Part shown: one piece after another, positions 42,649 to 51,859 of the stretch
Numbering within the stretch: the stretch's first letter is position 1
How the letters are laid out: the number at the start of each line of letters is the position of its first letter
Assembly (NCBI RefSeq): GCF_900129215.1
Contig: NZ_FQUQ01000001.1
Coordinates: forward strand, 1,054,001 to 1,118,000
DNA length: 64,000 nt
Direction of reading: 5' to 3'
DNA from: Pedobacter caeni
Lineage (GTDB): Bacteria; Bacteroidota; Bacteroidia; Sphingobacteriales; Sphingobacteriaceae
Notes under the pieces: model-generated
The model's database searches: none
Seen by the model: only the letters and a program-made list of their open reading frames with translations
What the model was told of the DNA's origin: nothing
Made by a program: the position numbers and the translations under genes

Positions 42649-44013
42649 ATGAATTCCACTATTAAGCTTTCCTCCGGTCAATTCTTACGCTATTTCCCTT
42701 TGGTGCTGTTGCTTGTTACAGGATGCAGGAAGGGCGACCCTATTGGTTTTCCGAAAGATAAAAACCCGATATCCGCTGAGATGACAGATACAGTTACAGT
42801 GATCGCCTCAACCTATCTGCTGGACTCCTTACCCACTTCTAATGCTGGTTCCATTCTGTTGGGACAAGCCGACGATCCTGATTTCGGGAAAACCAGGCTC
42901 TCCTCCTATTTTCAGGTTGGAATACCGGTCTTGAATAACGGAACTATACCTGAGGATGCCGTGTTTGATTCATTCAACCTGGTCTTGAAATACAATAAAT
43001 ATGTATATGGTGATACCAATGAATTACAAACGTTCTCGGCGCATCAGCTGACCAAAAGAATAAAGCTCATCAAGGTGGAGAAAGCCGTTGAGCCGGAAGA
43101 ACGTCCGATATTTGTTAAAGAAGAGGCCTTGTATAGTACCAGTAAGTTTGAGTATGATCCTGTACCCTTAGGAACGCTCAGCTTTTTTCCGAAATCTTTT
43201 TCCGGGGATAGCATCGCCATCCCTTTAAAGCAGTCATGGGGACAGGAACTCCTCAGGATGATGATCGATAAAGACAAGCGGTTAAACGTAAATGAAGATT
43301 TTCTTAACTATTTCAAAGGCCTTGCCCTTATCGCGGGAAACAATAGTAAAAGTATCATTGGCTTTGACGCTGAAAAGGCAAAGATCGTGTTATCCTATAA
43401 TTTTAAGGGGACTGATGGATTTCCAAAAAAAGGAAGCGTTCAGTTCAATTTAAATGATAAGCAGTATCAGTTTAACCATATCGACGCAGACCGGAATAAC
43501 ACCAGGTTAAAGACACTAAATTACCAATCCAGGGAATTAAGTGCGGAAGCGACAAACAAGGAATTGTTTGTTCAGGCCGGAACGGGCATCGTAACCAGAC
43601 TTTCTCTGCCGGGCTTAACGAGCTTTCTTCAGCAAACCGGAATTGGTGTTAATGCTGCAGAACTGATCATCGAAACCGAATCATCATCCTATAAAGTTTT
43701 TAAAGCACCGCAGGAGTTGAATTTATTTATCGCGAATTCTGCCGGTACCCCAACCGAAGTCGTTACCAATGCAGATGGAAAGTCTATTCAAATGGCAAAG
43801 TTTCAGCCGGGAAATGATGCCGGTTCAAAAGCAAGATATGTTTTCTCCCTGGGAGGATATATTGATGGACTCAGAAAAGGTAAATACAAAAAGACATCGC
43901 TGATGCTGAGCCTTCCCTTTGATCCTTTAACAAAAACAGTGGACAGGTTACATATTGCTAACGGGGAGTCTGTACGCGCGATAAAACTCAAGATTTTTTA
44001 TACTAAATTTTAA
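42649..44013 (+). CDS. DUF4270-family lipoprotein
   Basis: 454 aa. Signal peptide with a lipobox, VTGC at residues 23-26 (Cys26). The N-terminal domain has DTVTVIASTYLLDSLPTSNA and GSILLGQADDPDFGKTRLSS, the DUF4270 signature (TSxxLLGxxxDPxFG). The rest alternates strands with Lys-rich loops, fitting a beta-rich surface or periplasmic lipoprotein. Family members occur widely in Bacteroidota beside Kelch proteins and have no proven role. The Kelch gene starts 4 nt after its stop. Control by the divergent two-component system is inferred from the repeats at 42569. Confidence 0.85.
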   Translation: MNSTIKLSSGQFLRYFPLVLLLVTGCRKGDPIGFPKDKNPISAEMTDTVTVIASTYLLDSLPTSNAGSILLGQADDPDFGKTRLSSYFQVGIPVLNNGTIPEDAVFDSFNLVLKYNKYVYGDTNELQTFSAHQLTKRIKLIKVEKAVEPEERPIFVKEEALYSTSKFEYDPVPLGTLSFFPKSFSGDSIAIPLKQSWGQELLRMMIDKDKRLNVNEDFLNYFKGLALIAGNNSKSIIGFDAEKAKIVLSYNFKGTDGFPKKGSVQFNLNDKQYQFNHIDADRNNTRLKTLNYQSRELSAEATNKELFVQAGTGIVTRLSLPGLTSFLQQTGIGVNAAELIIETESSSYKVFKAPQELNLFIANSAGTPTEVVTNADGKSIQMAKFQPGNDAGSKARYVFSLGGYIDGLRKGKYKKTSLMLSLPFDPLTKTVDRLHIANGESVRAIKLKIFYTKF

Positions 44014-44017
44014 ATAT

Positions 44018-45019
44018 ATGATCATGTTGAAAAAACTACTGAAAGTGTCCCTGTTGATAATCGTGGTGATGGCATCTGCCTGCAAAAAAGATAAAAAAGA
44101 CGATCCTAAAGAATGGGTTCTGGGCTCTGATTTTGAAGGGGTTCGGCGGAGTGGGGCAACCAGCTTTGTTGTTAATGGTAAGGTGTATGTTACCGGAGGA
44201 TTTGATGGCGAGAAAAGATTGAACGACTTATGGACCTATAATGAAGACAAGGCCAACTGGACCAGAATTAAAAATGACAAAGATGAATTCGTCGTTTTCC
44301 CGGGTAAAGCCAGAAATTATGCCGTTTCATTTACTATTGAGGGAAAGGCTTACGTTGGAGCCGGCTTTGATGGTAAGGATGCCCTTTCTGATTTTTATGA
44401 GTATGATCCGGTTGGGAAAACCTGGAAAAAGGTAGCTGCTGATTTCCCTGGTGAAGCCAGATACGGAGCTGTTGCCTTTGCGGCTAATGGTCTGGGAGTG
44501 GTAGGCACAGGTACAAATAAAACCGGAGATCTGGTTGATTTTTACAGCTATAACCCTCAAACTGATCAATGGAAGAAAGTAAGCAGTTTACCCAGCTCTA
44601 AAAGATCAAATGCATTTACCTTCACGATCGGAGATGCCGTTTATATTGGTGGCGGACTTAATAACGGGAGGTATTTGTCTGACTTCTGGAGGTATTCCGT
44701 TAAAGGAGACACCTGGGAAAAGCTGAATGACCTGAACCAGCCTAAAAAACCACATGAATATAACCTGAGCCGTCAGTTTGCCTCTACATTTGTGATCGGA
44801 AATAGTGGATACATTGTTGGAGGAAGCTCCGGACAGCTTTTAAACTCGGTATGGAAATATAGAGCTGATATGGACGACTGGAAGCAATACGATGATTTTA
44901 AAGGAGCAGCAAGAGAGGCTGCAATTGGTTTTGCGATAGGCAATAAGGGCTTTATTACCACCGGAAGAAACGGATCAACATTGTTTGATGATACCTGGGT
45001 ATTTACACCCAGCAAATAA
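44018..45019 (+). CDS. Kelch-repeat lipoprotein
   Basis: 333 aa. Signal peptide ending MASAC with Cys22 (or the ATG at 44024, Cys20). Five or six Kelch motifs follow, each with a double glycine or G-G-F/G-A-G-F then D-x-W/F-x-Y: for example YVTGGFDGEKRLNDLWTYN, YVGAGFDGKDALSDFYEYD, YIGGGLNNGRYLSDFWRYS, YIVGGSSGQLLNSVWKYR. This should form one beta-propeller on the outside of the inner or outer membrane. It is the second gene of the DUF4270 operon, and an intrinsic terminator lies just beyond its stop. A ligand is not apparent. Confidence 0.88.
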   Translation: MIMLKKLLKVSLLIIVVMASACKKDKKDDPKEWVLGSDFEGVRRSGATSFVVNGKVYVTGGFDGEKRLNDLWTYNEDKANWTRIKNDKDEFVVFPGKARNYAVSFTIEGKAYVGAGFDGKDALSDFYEYDPVGKTWKKVAADFPGEARYGAVAFAANGLGVVGTGTNKTGDLVDFYSYNPQTDQWKKVSSLPSSKRSNAFTFTIGDAVYIGGGLNNGRYLSDFWRYSVKGDTWEKLNDLNQPKKPHEYNLSRQFASTFVIGNSGYIVGGSSGQLLNSVWKYRADMDDWKQYDDFKGAAREAAIGFAIGNKGFITTGRNGSTLFDDTWVFTPSK

Positions 45020-45052
45020 TCACAGGGTAGATCATCACCTCGTAAATCATTA

Positions 45053-45087
45053 AAAGAGGGGCTTGTATGTTAAACAAGCTCCTCTTT
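45053..45087 (+). terminator. Intrinsic terminator of the DUF4270-Kelch operon
   Basis: AAAGAGGGGCTTGT-7 nt-ACAAGCTCCTCTTT is a 14-bp stem with one G-U pair, followed by CTG. It overlaps the last codons and the stop (45070) of the convergent HxlR gene, so those bases encode both a terminator and the C-terminus. Confidence 0.65.
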
Positions 45088-45438
45088 CTGATATTTGGCC
45101 TTATGGTTGTTTCCCCATTCCGACATCTTAGTGAGCATGGGTTGCATACACAATCCATCTTCAGTGAGTTCATATTCGACCTTTGGCGGAACCTGAGGAT
45201 GAACAATCCTGATCAGGATCCCATCTTTTTCAAGTTCTCTCAGTTGCTGTACCAGCATTCGCTCCGAAACCCCTGCTATAGAATCCCTGAGTTCGCTATA
45301 CCTTACTTTCCCATCCATTAAGCGGCAAATGATCGTAGGCTTCCAACGACCTCCAATAATGGACAATGCGTAGGAAGTTCCACACATTTCTCTTAGCCTT
45401 TTTTCGTTAATATTGTTCGTAGAGCTCTCTTTTCTCAT
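45070..45438 (-). CDS. HxlR-family transcriptional regulator
   Basis: 122 aa. The winged helix is complete: TSYALSIIGGRWKPTIICRL (the G-x-x-x-x-x-I-x-G-x-W-x-x-x-I HxlR helix), MDGKVRYSELRDSIAGVSER (recognition region, R/L-x-x-L-x-x-x-I-x-G-I-S-x-R-M-L), then LVQQLRELEKDGILIRIVHP and PPKVEYELTEDG wing, ending in a Lys-rich tail. HxlR proteins sense electrophiles or other small molecules. It is divergent from the SDR at 45532, and a 16-bp dyad lies 3 nt upstream of its start. So it probably represses the SDR and itself. The cue is unknown. Confidence 0.88.
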   Translation of the reverse strand: MRKESSTNNINEKRLREMCGTSYALSIIGGRWKPTIICRLMDGKVRYSELRDSIAGVSERMLVQQLRELEKDGILIRIVHPQVPPKVEYELTEDGLCMQPMLTKMSEWGNNHKAKYQKEELV

Positions 45439-45440
45439 TT

Positions 45441-45456
45441 CTTACGTTTTAGTAAG
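45441..45456. promoter_or_regulatory. Probable HxlR operator
   Basis: CTTAC-GTTTTA-GTAAG is a perfect 5-bp dyad in a 16-bp site, 3 nt upstream of the HxlR ATG (minus strand) and about 76 nt upstream of the SDR ATG. The spacing and GTAAG half-sites fit winged-helix dimer sites. Inference. Confidence 0.5.
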
Positions 45457-45501
45457 TACCTAACAATTTGATGTGTACCCTTATTTTCAAATATCTAATT
45501 A

Positions 45502-45509
45502 TAAATTTG
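45502..45509 (+). promoter_or_regulatory. -7 box (TAAATTTG) of the SDR gene
   Basis: TAAATTTG matches TAnnTTTG and lies 22 nt upstream of the ATG at 45532. A matching -33 TTTG at 19-20 nt was not found. Confidence 0.5.
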
Positions 45510-45531
45510 AATAAAATATAGAAAACTTCAT

Positions 45532-46272
45532 ATGACAAATTTAAAGAATAAAATAGCATTGGTTACAGGCGGAAGCAGAGGGATTGGTGCAGCTATTGTA
45601 AAAAGACTAAGTGCTGAAGGGGCCAAAGTAGCTTTTACTTATGCCAGTTCGGGAGCAGCATCTGAAAATCTGGTAAAAGAAATTGAAAATAACGGAGGCC
45701 AGGCAATTGCCATAAAAGCAGACAGTGGCAGTTATGAAGAAGTGACCGGAGCAGTAGAAAAAGCAGCAGCGCATTTCGGCAAAATAGACATCCTGGTGAA
45801 CAATGCCGGTGTTGCAGATGGTAAAGCTTTTGAAGAATATACGCAGGAAGACTTTAACAGAATGTTTGATGTGAATGTAAAAGGGGTGTTTTTTGCCACT
45901 CAGGCAGCCATAAAGCACATTCCTGATGGTGGAAGAATCATTACCATAGGCAGCTGCCTGGCAGAAATCGTGACGGTTCCTAACCTCACCTTGTATTCTA
46001 TGAGTAAATCAGCTTTGGTTAGTTTTAACAAAGGACTGGCTCGCGATCTTGGCGACAGAAGAATTACCGCAAACCTGGTAAATCCGGGACCAACAGAAAC
46101 GGATATGAATCCGGCTACAGGGCCATCAGCAGATGCAGCAAGAGAGAGAATGGCAATTAAAGAATACGGAACGGCCGAAGGAATTGCTTCGTTAGTAGCC
46201 TGGGTTGCCGGCGAAGAGTCGAAGTACATGACCGGGACTTCATTAACAATGGATAGCGGAACAAATATTTAA
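45532..46272 (+). CDS. Short-chain dehydrogenase/reductase (SDR)
   Basis: 246 aa, classical SDR length. The N-terminal TGGSRGIG motif binds the cofactor (residues 12-19), followed by an NNAG motif (ILVNNAGVADGK), catalytic Ser in TIGSCLAE and Tyr-Lys in LYSMSKSAL. The sequence PGPTETDMNP is typical of FabG-like oxidoreductases. The lack of a C-terminal extension fits a cytoplasmic tetramer. The substrate is not readable. It is divergent from HxlR, the usual arrangement for a stress- or electrophile-induced oxidoreductase. A strong terminator follows 5 nt after the stop. Confidence 0.9.
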   Translation: MTNLKNKIALVTGGSRGIGAAIVKRLSAEGAKVAFTYASSGAASENLVKEIENNGGQAIAIKADSGSYEEVTGAVEKAAAHFGKIDILVNNAGVADGKAFEEYTQEDFNRMFDVNVKGVFFATQAAIKHIPDGGRIITIGSCLAEIVTVPNLTLYSMSKSALVSFNKGLARDLGDRRITANLVNPGPTETDMNPATGPSADAARERMAIKEYGTAEGIASLVAWVAGEESKYMTGTSLTMDSGTNI

Positions 46273-46277
46273 ATAAG

Positions 46278-46327
46278 TATCGGGTATAGCCTGGAGAATT
46301 TACACAAGGCCATACCCGATATTTTTT
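46278..46327 (+). terminator. Intrinsic terminator of the SDR gene
   Basis: TATCGGGTAT and ATACCCGATA form a perfect 10-bp stem, extended inward by GCC/GGC around one mismatch, followed by six T. It starts 6 nt after the SDR stop. It could also stop the convergent AztD-like gene, since the reverse strand ends in A. Confidence 0.8.
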
Positions 46328-46335
46328 ACCGGATA

Positions 46336-47586
46336 TTAATCATTATGACCTGCATTACTCTCAAACCCTGTAAGCGCAAGCTTTACCGGACGTGAGGATA
46401 CTTTATGTCTGATGATTTTGCGGAAATCAGTCAGGTCTATCTGAACAACCTCTCCACTTGCAGGTAAGGAAATGTACGCGAACTTAGCTGTCGCTTCAAT
46501 AACCGGTTTGTAGGTATCGGTTGAAGTAACTGCTGAAATTGCTGTCCCTTCCCTGGTTAGCTGCCCGCTGCTGAGGTTATAAATTCTCAATTTTCCATCA
46601 AGCGTTAACAGCAACAGGTTCTTTCCTGCATAGTCAAGCTTGCATTGAAAGACATCATTGCCAGCATATATTGGCGAGATCTTATCTGTTTTAATGTCAA
46701 TCAGGTAAGCTCCTTTTGTGGCCACGAATCCAACGAATTTATCTGCGGCATCAGCATAGTAAATGCTTGCCAAACGAAATGCACCAAAACCATCAGGGTT
46801 TGGAATTACCCTTTGCTCTCCGGTAGCTTTAACGACTAAAACCCCACCTGCTGTTGCCGTTGAATTTGTAAAACCACCAAAAACAGCATTCCCACCGTCG
46901 CTGGCATTGCCATGAATGTTACCAAACTCTAATTTAGATGGATGGATATGCTTGCCATCTTTGTCAATAACGATCACCTTCGTTGGTGCTGCACCGGCAC
47001 TTGCGGTTGTGGTAACCGCAATGGTGCCATTGTCAAAATTGGCCATTGCACCATGGTGAGGTAACAAGCCGGCATTGATGATCTTGAATTTTGCCCCAAC
47101 CGTATGGAAGTCGGATTCTTTTCCCAGGCTCAATGTGCCCTCACTATCGTTGAATATCAATACCTCATCCTTTACACTTTTGTAATGTGTCGGCTTTGCT
47201 GCAGTTGCAGAGATGGATGCCCATTTTGGGGAACCATCAACATCAACATGATCCTGATGGCTTTGAAGACCTGTATCAAAAATTTCAACCAGGTTTTCCT
47301 TTTGGTAGATCACCGTTGCATAACGTTTGTTTGCTGTTCCATAAAGTGTTGCCAAAGGGTATTTTGCATCATAGGAGGTAATGGTCCCGGTAAAAGGATC
47401 AACCTGGGTGATTTTGTTAGAAAGCTCATCGGCAACCAATACCCTCAGGTATTTGAATTCTTTAGTCGCAGTAGTTTCCGGAGTTTTCGGATCTACCGGT
47501 TCAGCCTTGTCTTTTTTACATGCAGAGACTGAAGCAATGACGATCATCCCCAGTAAGATTTTCTTAAAAAGTTGTTTGTTTAACAT
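46336..47586 (-). CDS. AztD-like zinc-binding propeller lipoprotein
   Basis: 416 aa. Lipobox at Cys23 (ASVSAC). After a Pro/Thr-rich tether (about 24-45) a seven-bladed propeller-like sequence follows. It has the features of AztD, the periplasmic zinc chaperone: YLRVLVADELSNKITQVDP at the start, LQSHQDHVDVDG (a His-rich loop), GLLPHHGAMANFDNGTIAVT, and regular VIDKDGK-type blades. AztD gives zinc to the AztC solute-binding protein, but no aztABC genes are in this window. Here it is the last gene of the operon with a TonB receptor and DUF4625 lipoproteins, supporting a zinc role. The assignment is by motif. Confidence 0.7.
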   Translation of the reverse strand: MLNKQLFKKILLGMIVIASVSACKKDKAEPVDPKTPETTATKEFKYLRVLVADELSNKITQVDPFTGTITSYDAKYPLATLYGTANKRYATVIYQKENLVEIFDTGLQSHQDHVDVDGSPKWASISATAAKPTHYKSVKDEVLIFNDSEGTLSLGKESDFHTVGAKFKIINAGLLPHHGAMANFDNGTIAVTTTASAGAAPTKVIVIDKDGKHIHPSKLEFGNIHGNASDGGNAVFGGFTNSTATAGGVLVVKATGEQRVIPNPDGFGAFRLASIYYADAADKFVGFVATKGAYLIDIKTDKISPIYAGNDVFQCKLDYAGKNLLLLTLDGKLRIYNLSSGQLTREGTAISAVTSTDTYKPVIEATAKFAYISLPASGEVVQIDLTDFRKIIRHKVSSRPVKLALTGFESNAGHND

Positions 47587-47632
47587 GTTGTTTTATTTAG
47601 TAGTAATTGATATTTTTCTATTTTAAAGCAGG

Positions 47633-48106
47633 TTACAGCAGTTTAATGCTGATTCCTTTTATCGTTTGCCATCCTGCTTTGTCAGTTAGTCTGATCATAA
47701 AATGATAGTCACCAGGATCGGCATCTGCCGGAACCACCAGCTCTTCATTAATGGTAAATGATTTTTGCCCTGCAGCAATTGGAAAAGTTTTAATGAGCAG
47801 GAAAGGATTTACCGGCTTCTTAACGGGCTCCATATTACAGTTACTTACTTCTGTACTGTGTGTATGGTGATCGAAATTATGATGAATGTCTATGCTGGAT
47901 GACCCCAGTTCTACGTTGTCATGAAAGCTTGCCCTGAATATGAATTTTTCTCCCCTTCTGATACTGCCGCACTGTTTAGGGAATGCGCTTGCGGCAGTAA
48001 TGTCGATTTCCGGGTAACTGGTATCCACCTCAGCACTATCTTTTTTACAGCCTGACAAGAAGTATCCGGCGATGAGAATACCTGGAATAATGTACTTTTT
48101 CTTCAT
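47633..48106 (-). CDS. DUF4625 lipoprotein with His-rich motif
   Basis: 157 aa from the ATG near 48106 (a TTG at 48142 adds 12 residues); lipobox at Cys20 (YFLSGC). The mature domain has strands of DUF4625: YPEIDITAASAFPKQCGSIRR, FIFRASFHDNVELGSSSIDI and ADPGDYHFMIRLTDKAGW. The sequence IDIHHNFDHHTHSTE is strikingly His-rich and could bind zinc. It follows the longer DUF4625 gene by 22 nt. Role in a zinc uptake complex is inference from the TonB receptor in the operon. Confidence 0.75.
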   Translation of the reverse strand: MKKKYIIPGILIAGYFLSGCKKDSAEVDTSYPEIDITAASAFPKQCGSIRRGEKFIFRASFHDNVELGSSSIDIHHNFDHHTHSTEVSNCNMEPVKKPVNPFLLIKTFPIAAGQKSFTINEELVVPADADPGDYHFMIRLTDKAGWQTIKGISIKLL

Positions 48107-48128
48107 TATAATATGTGTTTTGTGTTTT

Positions 48129-48977
48129 TTACTGATAATCAATTACGATCGGAATGCTTTTATGCAGACTAAGGTTATGTAGCTTATTCTCATAGATGAG
48201 TACAAAATTGTACTTCCCTGACTCCCATTTTTTTAGTCCTGTAATTGCTGAGGGCTCAGGGGAGTTGGAATCTCTGTCTGCGCCAATGGTAATGGTGTTG
48301 AACATTCCCCAGGAAGGGCTTTCGTTGCTGACAAACCTGCCGATTACTATAGCCTTACTAAAATCAATATGAGCTACTGTTTCAGGATAGTGTTTTGCGC
48401 TTTCTTTGATCAGCACAGCGCATAACGTACCTTCGCCCTGTACGTCGTTTACAGTGAAACGCGCTGTTAACACCTCTCCTTTTTTGTAAACTTTATTTTC
48501 TTCGGGAACGGTGCGGAGGCTAAAAGCCGGATTAAATGGCAAGTCAGACTGAGCCATAATGTTGAAGTCCTCTTTAATCACTAATTGTGTTCCATTCTGA
48601 TCTGTTACGATCAGTGAAAAGTCGTACTTACCCTTTGGTGCATCCTTTGGAATATCAAAATGTCGGTGGACATTGGTATTCTTTGCATCCTTGTAACTCT
48701 CCCATGCCAATTCAAATTTCCATGGAGCAGTGTAAGTCTCCCCGGCTTTTTGAGTAATCAGGACTTTAACAAGCGCTATTTTATGGCCTGCAAGGATATC
48801 GGCATTGAGGTGAAAATCTGCACCAATAATTCCACGTTTGTTATTATTGGTTCCTATTTCTACGTTTGTTGCTGTTGGTTTAGGAAGATTTGGTTCCGCG
48901 GTTTTGTACTTACTACATGCACTGAAAATTGCCAGACTTATGAACAGGACAACCATCATTCTTTTTGTTTTCATCAT
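48129..48977 (-). CDS. DUF4625 lipoprotein, long form
   Basis: 282 aa from the ATG at 48977 (two adjacent ATGs; the longer frame to 49067 lacks a signal). Lipobox at Cys21 (IFSAC). It has two related beta domains; the first contains FHLNADILAGHKIALVKVLI and NVHRHFDIPKDAPKGKYDFS, the second KVYKKGEVLTARFTVNDVQG and an ending IPIVID. It is like the shorter DUF4625 protein downstream and is probably a surface or periplasmic partner of the TonB receptor. It lies 10 nt after the receptor stop. Confidence 0.75.
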   Translation of the reverse strand: MMKTKRMMVVLFISLAIFSACSKYKTAEPNLPKPTATNVEIGTNNNKRGIIGADFHLNADILAGHKIALVKVLITQKAGETYTAPWKFELAWESYKDAKNTNVHRHFDIPKDAPKGKYDFSLIVTDQNGTQLVIKEDFNIMAQSDLPFNPAFSLRTVPEENKVYKKGEVLTARFTVNDVQGEGTLCAVLIKESAKHYPETVAHIDFSKAIVIGRFVSNESPSWGMFNTITIGADRDSNSPEPSAITGLKKWESGKYNFVLIYENKLHNLSLHKSIPIVIDYQ

Positions 48978-48987
48978 TTGTGTTTCG

Positions 48988-51402
48988 TTAATGGATTTGA
49001 TTTTTATTGATTTTAAATGGGATACTGATGGATAAAATGAGATTCCTTCCCGCCTCGGGCAATTCAATAAGCCTGTAAAAACTGGTATGATTTAGATATT
49101 TTGTGTTGAGCAGGTTTTGCGCCTGCAGGTTTACCGAGACCGGCATTCCATTTACATTTATTTTTGTTCCGGCCTGAATGTTAAAAATCCCATAACCCTC
49201 TGTCTTCTTTTCCGGGGGAACGATACGATGTTGCTTAGCCGTGATCCGGTAATCAACAGAAAAATATGCGTTTGTTAGAGCTTTACTAAGATCAGCGCTA
49301 TAGGTCAGGTTCAGCAGCAAAGAAGGCGGTGGGGAGAATGGAAGTACATATCCCTTTTTATCTCCCGACAGCTGTTTGGCATAGAGGTATTCGGCAAGGG
49401 CTTCTGTACTCAGGTTTTTCAGCAATTTTAATTTAAGCTGCAATTCGGCACCATAACGCATCACCCTGCTTTGTGCGTATTGGAAAATCTGATTTCCTGC
49501 ACCATAATCATAGTCGTGATCAGCTGTTGGATTTAAATAGATGTAATTCGGAAAGTAGTTATAGAAAGGACTGAAAGCGACCGACCATTTTTCCGCTTTC
49601 CAGCTTAAGCCAAGATCTGCCTGATAAGAAAGCTCCGGGGAGAGGTTAGGGTTTCCTTTTTCGTAGCTGAAATAGTGGTAATTTACTCCGTTTGCGCCAA
49701 GTTCTTTCGGAATTGGCATTCGGAAACTCTTACCCATGTTCCATTTAAGTTCGAACTGGTCTTTATTAAAGTTGATACCCAGGGAATAAACCAGACTGTT
49801 AAAGGTCCTTTTTAAATCCGCAGCTCTGGTTAGATGCTGATAAACCTGTGGATTCCCTGATCCTACAGGCGAAAGAAACCAATCCTGATAATGATCCAGA
49901 TGGACATTTCCAAAGTCATAGCGCAGGGCTCCATGAACAAACAGGTTATTGTTCAATTTATATTTATCATAAACAAACAACCCTGCGGTAAATTGCCTGA
50001 AAGCAGGAACCAGGAAGCTCCAGCCATTGATCTGATTGTTCTGGTATTCGCTGTTTAGACCAAAGTTCAGCTCATGTTTTCCTAACTGAAGCTGATCACT
50101 CAGGTTCGCAGCATATACCCGCTTGTCAAACTCACGTTCCAGATCGGATGGTTCCTTCCGATCTGCAGGATAGATTGGAGGCATATAACCATGGTTGACA
50201 TAGTTACTATGTTCCTGACGAAAATTATGCTGATAACCAAGGTCAAATTTCAGTCTGTGGCCATTGAATTCAAAAACAGTTCTGTTGATCAGCTTAAAAT
50301 GGTTCACCTCCTGTTTTGGCATCAGGATATCTCTGGAAGAAGCATCATGTAGCCCTGCATCTACCCTTCTGGGTTCCAAACCATGCGCGTTGGCAAAAAA
50401 ACCGCTTTTTTGATGTACGTTACTGAAATAAAGAACTGAACGGAAAGCTCCTTTTGTGTATCCTGTACTGAAGTGCAGGTCTGTCTCGCGTCCTGCGGTA
50501 TTTCGTAAATGTCCTTTGTTAAGTGCTACCGCATAATCATAGATATATACTGAATCTGCCGGGACTTTATAATCTCCATAATTCTGATAAGTTATTCTGG
50601 AATCAAAAAACCAATACTTCTTTCTGCCATTTAGATTTAACGAAGTACCATACCATCCGTTGTTCGTTTTCCCTATAAAATCAATTGCCCCACCTAAAGA
50701 ATTTATTGCTGGTGGAAGTGGTGATTTTACGTCGATTACACCCGCTATGGCATCTGAACCATAAACAAATGAGGCGGCACCTTTAATCACTTCTACCTCA
50801 GCTGTTGAAAACTGATCTATTTCCAGTCCATGGTCTGCTCCCCATTGCTGCCCTTCATGTTTCATCCCTTTGTCTGTCACCACTACACGGTTAAAGCCCA
50901 TTCCACGAATAAGCGGTTTAGATTGACCACTACCAATGCCAATGGTTTTGATCCCGGGAAGTCGCTCCAAGGACTTCATCAAACTACCACCAAGGTTCCT
51001 CAGGATGAAATCACGTTTTACGGTTTCGACATTCATCGATTCTTCCTGTTGCCTTTTTAAGGCCCGGTTCTCCACGATGTTGACATCTTCCAGCTGATGA
51101 AGTGCAGTATTTAATCTGACAATGACGAAAACGGAATCCTGCCGGAGGGAGACTTTTTGGTTATAGAGGGCGAACCCTGCCGCTGAAGCTAAGAGGTAAT
51201 GGTCTCCTCTCCTGGTCAATTTGAAAGAAAAGCTCCCATCGAAACCTGATTTAACCGACTGGCTTAATCCCATAAGACTTAACTCAACGTCCCTGACGGG
51301 CCTTCCCAATGGGCCGAACACTTTTCCGGATAAACGATATTCCTGCGCAAAAAGCGCAGAACAAATGAACAAACTGATGATCAGGAAGCAAATTTTCTTC
51401 AT
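48988..51402 (-). CDS. TonB-dependent outer-membrane receptor, probably for zinc
   Basis: 804 aa from the ATG at 51402 (MKKICFLIISLFICSALFAQ, a signal peptide; the ATG at 51420 adds six residues). A CarboxypepD_reg-like domain (residues about 20-105) is followed by the plug (LGGSLMKSLERLPGIKTIGI, KPLIRGMGFNRVVVTDKGMK, VEVIKGAASFVYGSDAIAGV) and a long barrel ending with an aromatic-rich last strand. The plug/barrel loops contain many His residues (MKHEGQQWGADHG). The motif order resembles ZnuD-type receptors. It is embedded with His-rich DUF4625 and AztD-like lipoproteins. Substrate zinc is inferred, not seen. Confidence 0.9.
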   Translation of the reverse strand: MKKICFLIISLFICSALFAQEYRLSGKVFGPLGRPVRDVELSLMGLSQSVKSGFDGSFSFKLTRRGDHYLLASAAGFALYNQKVSLRQDSVFVIVRLNTALHQLEDVNIVENRALKRQQEESMNVETVKRDFILRNLGGSLMKSLERLPGIKTIGIGSGQSKPLIRGMGFNRVVVTDKGMKHEGQQWGADHGLEIDQFSTAEVEVIKGAASFVYGSDAIAGVIDVKSPLPPAINSLGGAIDFIGKTNNGWYGTSLNLNGRKKYWFFDSRITYQNYGDYKVPADSVYIYDYAVALNKGHLRNTAGRETDLHFSTGYTKGAFRSVLYFSNVHQKSGFFANAHGLEPRRVDAGLHDASSRDILMPKQEVNHFKLINRTVFEFNGHRLKFDLGYQHNFRQEHSNYVNHGYMPPIYPADRKEPSDLEREFDKRVYAANLSDQLQLGKHELNFGLNSEYQNNQINGWSFLVPAFRQFTAGLFVYDKYKLNNNLFVHGALRYDFGNVHLDHYQDWFLSPVGSGNPQVYQHLTRAADLKRTFNSLVYSLGINFNKDQFELKWNMGKSFRMPIPKELGANGVNYHYFSYEKGNPNLSPELSYQADLGLSWKAEKWSVAFSPFYNYFPNYIYLNPTADHDYDYGAGNQIFQYAQSRVMRYGAELQLKLKLLKNLSTEALAEYLYAKQLSGDKKGYVLPFSPPPSLLLNLTYSADLSKALTNAYFSVDYRITAKQHRIVPPEKKTEGYGIFNIQAGTKINVNGMPVSVNLQAQNLLNTKYLNHTSFYRLIELPEAGRNLILSISIPFKINKNQIH

Positions 51403-51511
51403 AGTAATTGTAACGGCCATAAAAAAGCCATCCTACCGAATCTGTAAGATTCGATTAAAGCAGATGTAAAAGGATATTTTGATAAGTGCCCAGATTTGGG
51501 CGAAGCAGCGT

Positions 51512-51856
51512 TTATGACACTAAAGGAGGCCCCTTGTTGCTAAAACAAAGGACAAGAGTAGAAGATCTGCCTGGCAGGTATAAGCCGCCGTTTACTGGTT
51601 GATGAGTGATTACCGCAAAATCATAAAGAACACGGTCGGGTCTTATGGCATTGTTCTTTTGATGCAGGAAATGATCACAGATTTTACAGTGATCTGATTT
51701 CATCACTTTAACAATATGAAATGAATCTTCAGAATGATGGTTATGCGTATGATGGTGCAGGTACTGCAAATTTACGATACACAGAAACATCAGCATTATC
51801 AGGATGGAGAATGCCTTTGTTAAAGTTGTATGTAAAAAAATTACTTTCCGTTTCAA
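51512..51856 (-). CDS. Small His-rich membrane-anchored protein
   Basis: About 114 aa if translation begins at TTG 51856 (KRKVIFLHTTLTKAFSILIM), the start with the best basic-hydrophobic N-terminus. A GTG at 51874 and an ATG at 51796 are alternatives. One hydrophobic helix is followed by YLHHHTHNHHSEDSFH and SDHCKICDHFLHQ, a His/Cys-rich metal-binding segment of the kind found beside zinc and copper transporter genes in Bacteroidota. It is the first gene before the TonB receptor, 109 nt upstream of it. It may be a metal sensor or buffer in the periplasm. Start and role are uncertain. Confidence 0.55.
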   Translation of the reverse strand: MKRKVIFLHTTLTKAFSILIMLMFLCIVNLQYLHHHTHNHHSEDSFHIVKVMKSDHCKICDHFLHQKNNAIRPDRVLYDFAVITHQPVNGGLYLPGRSSTLVLCFSNKGPPLVS

Positions 51857-51859
51857 ATC

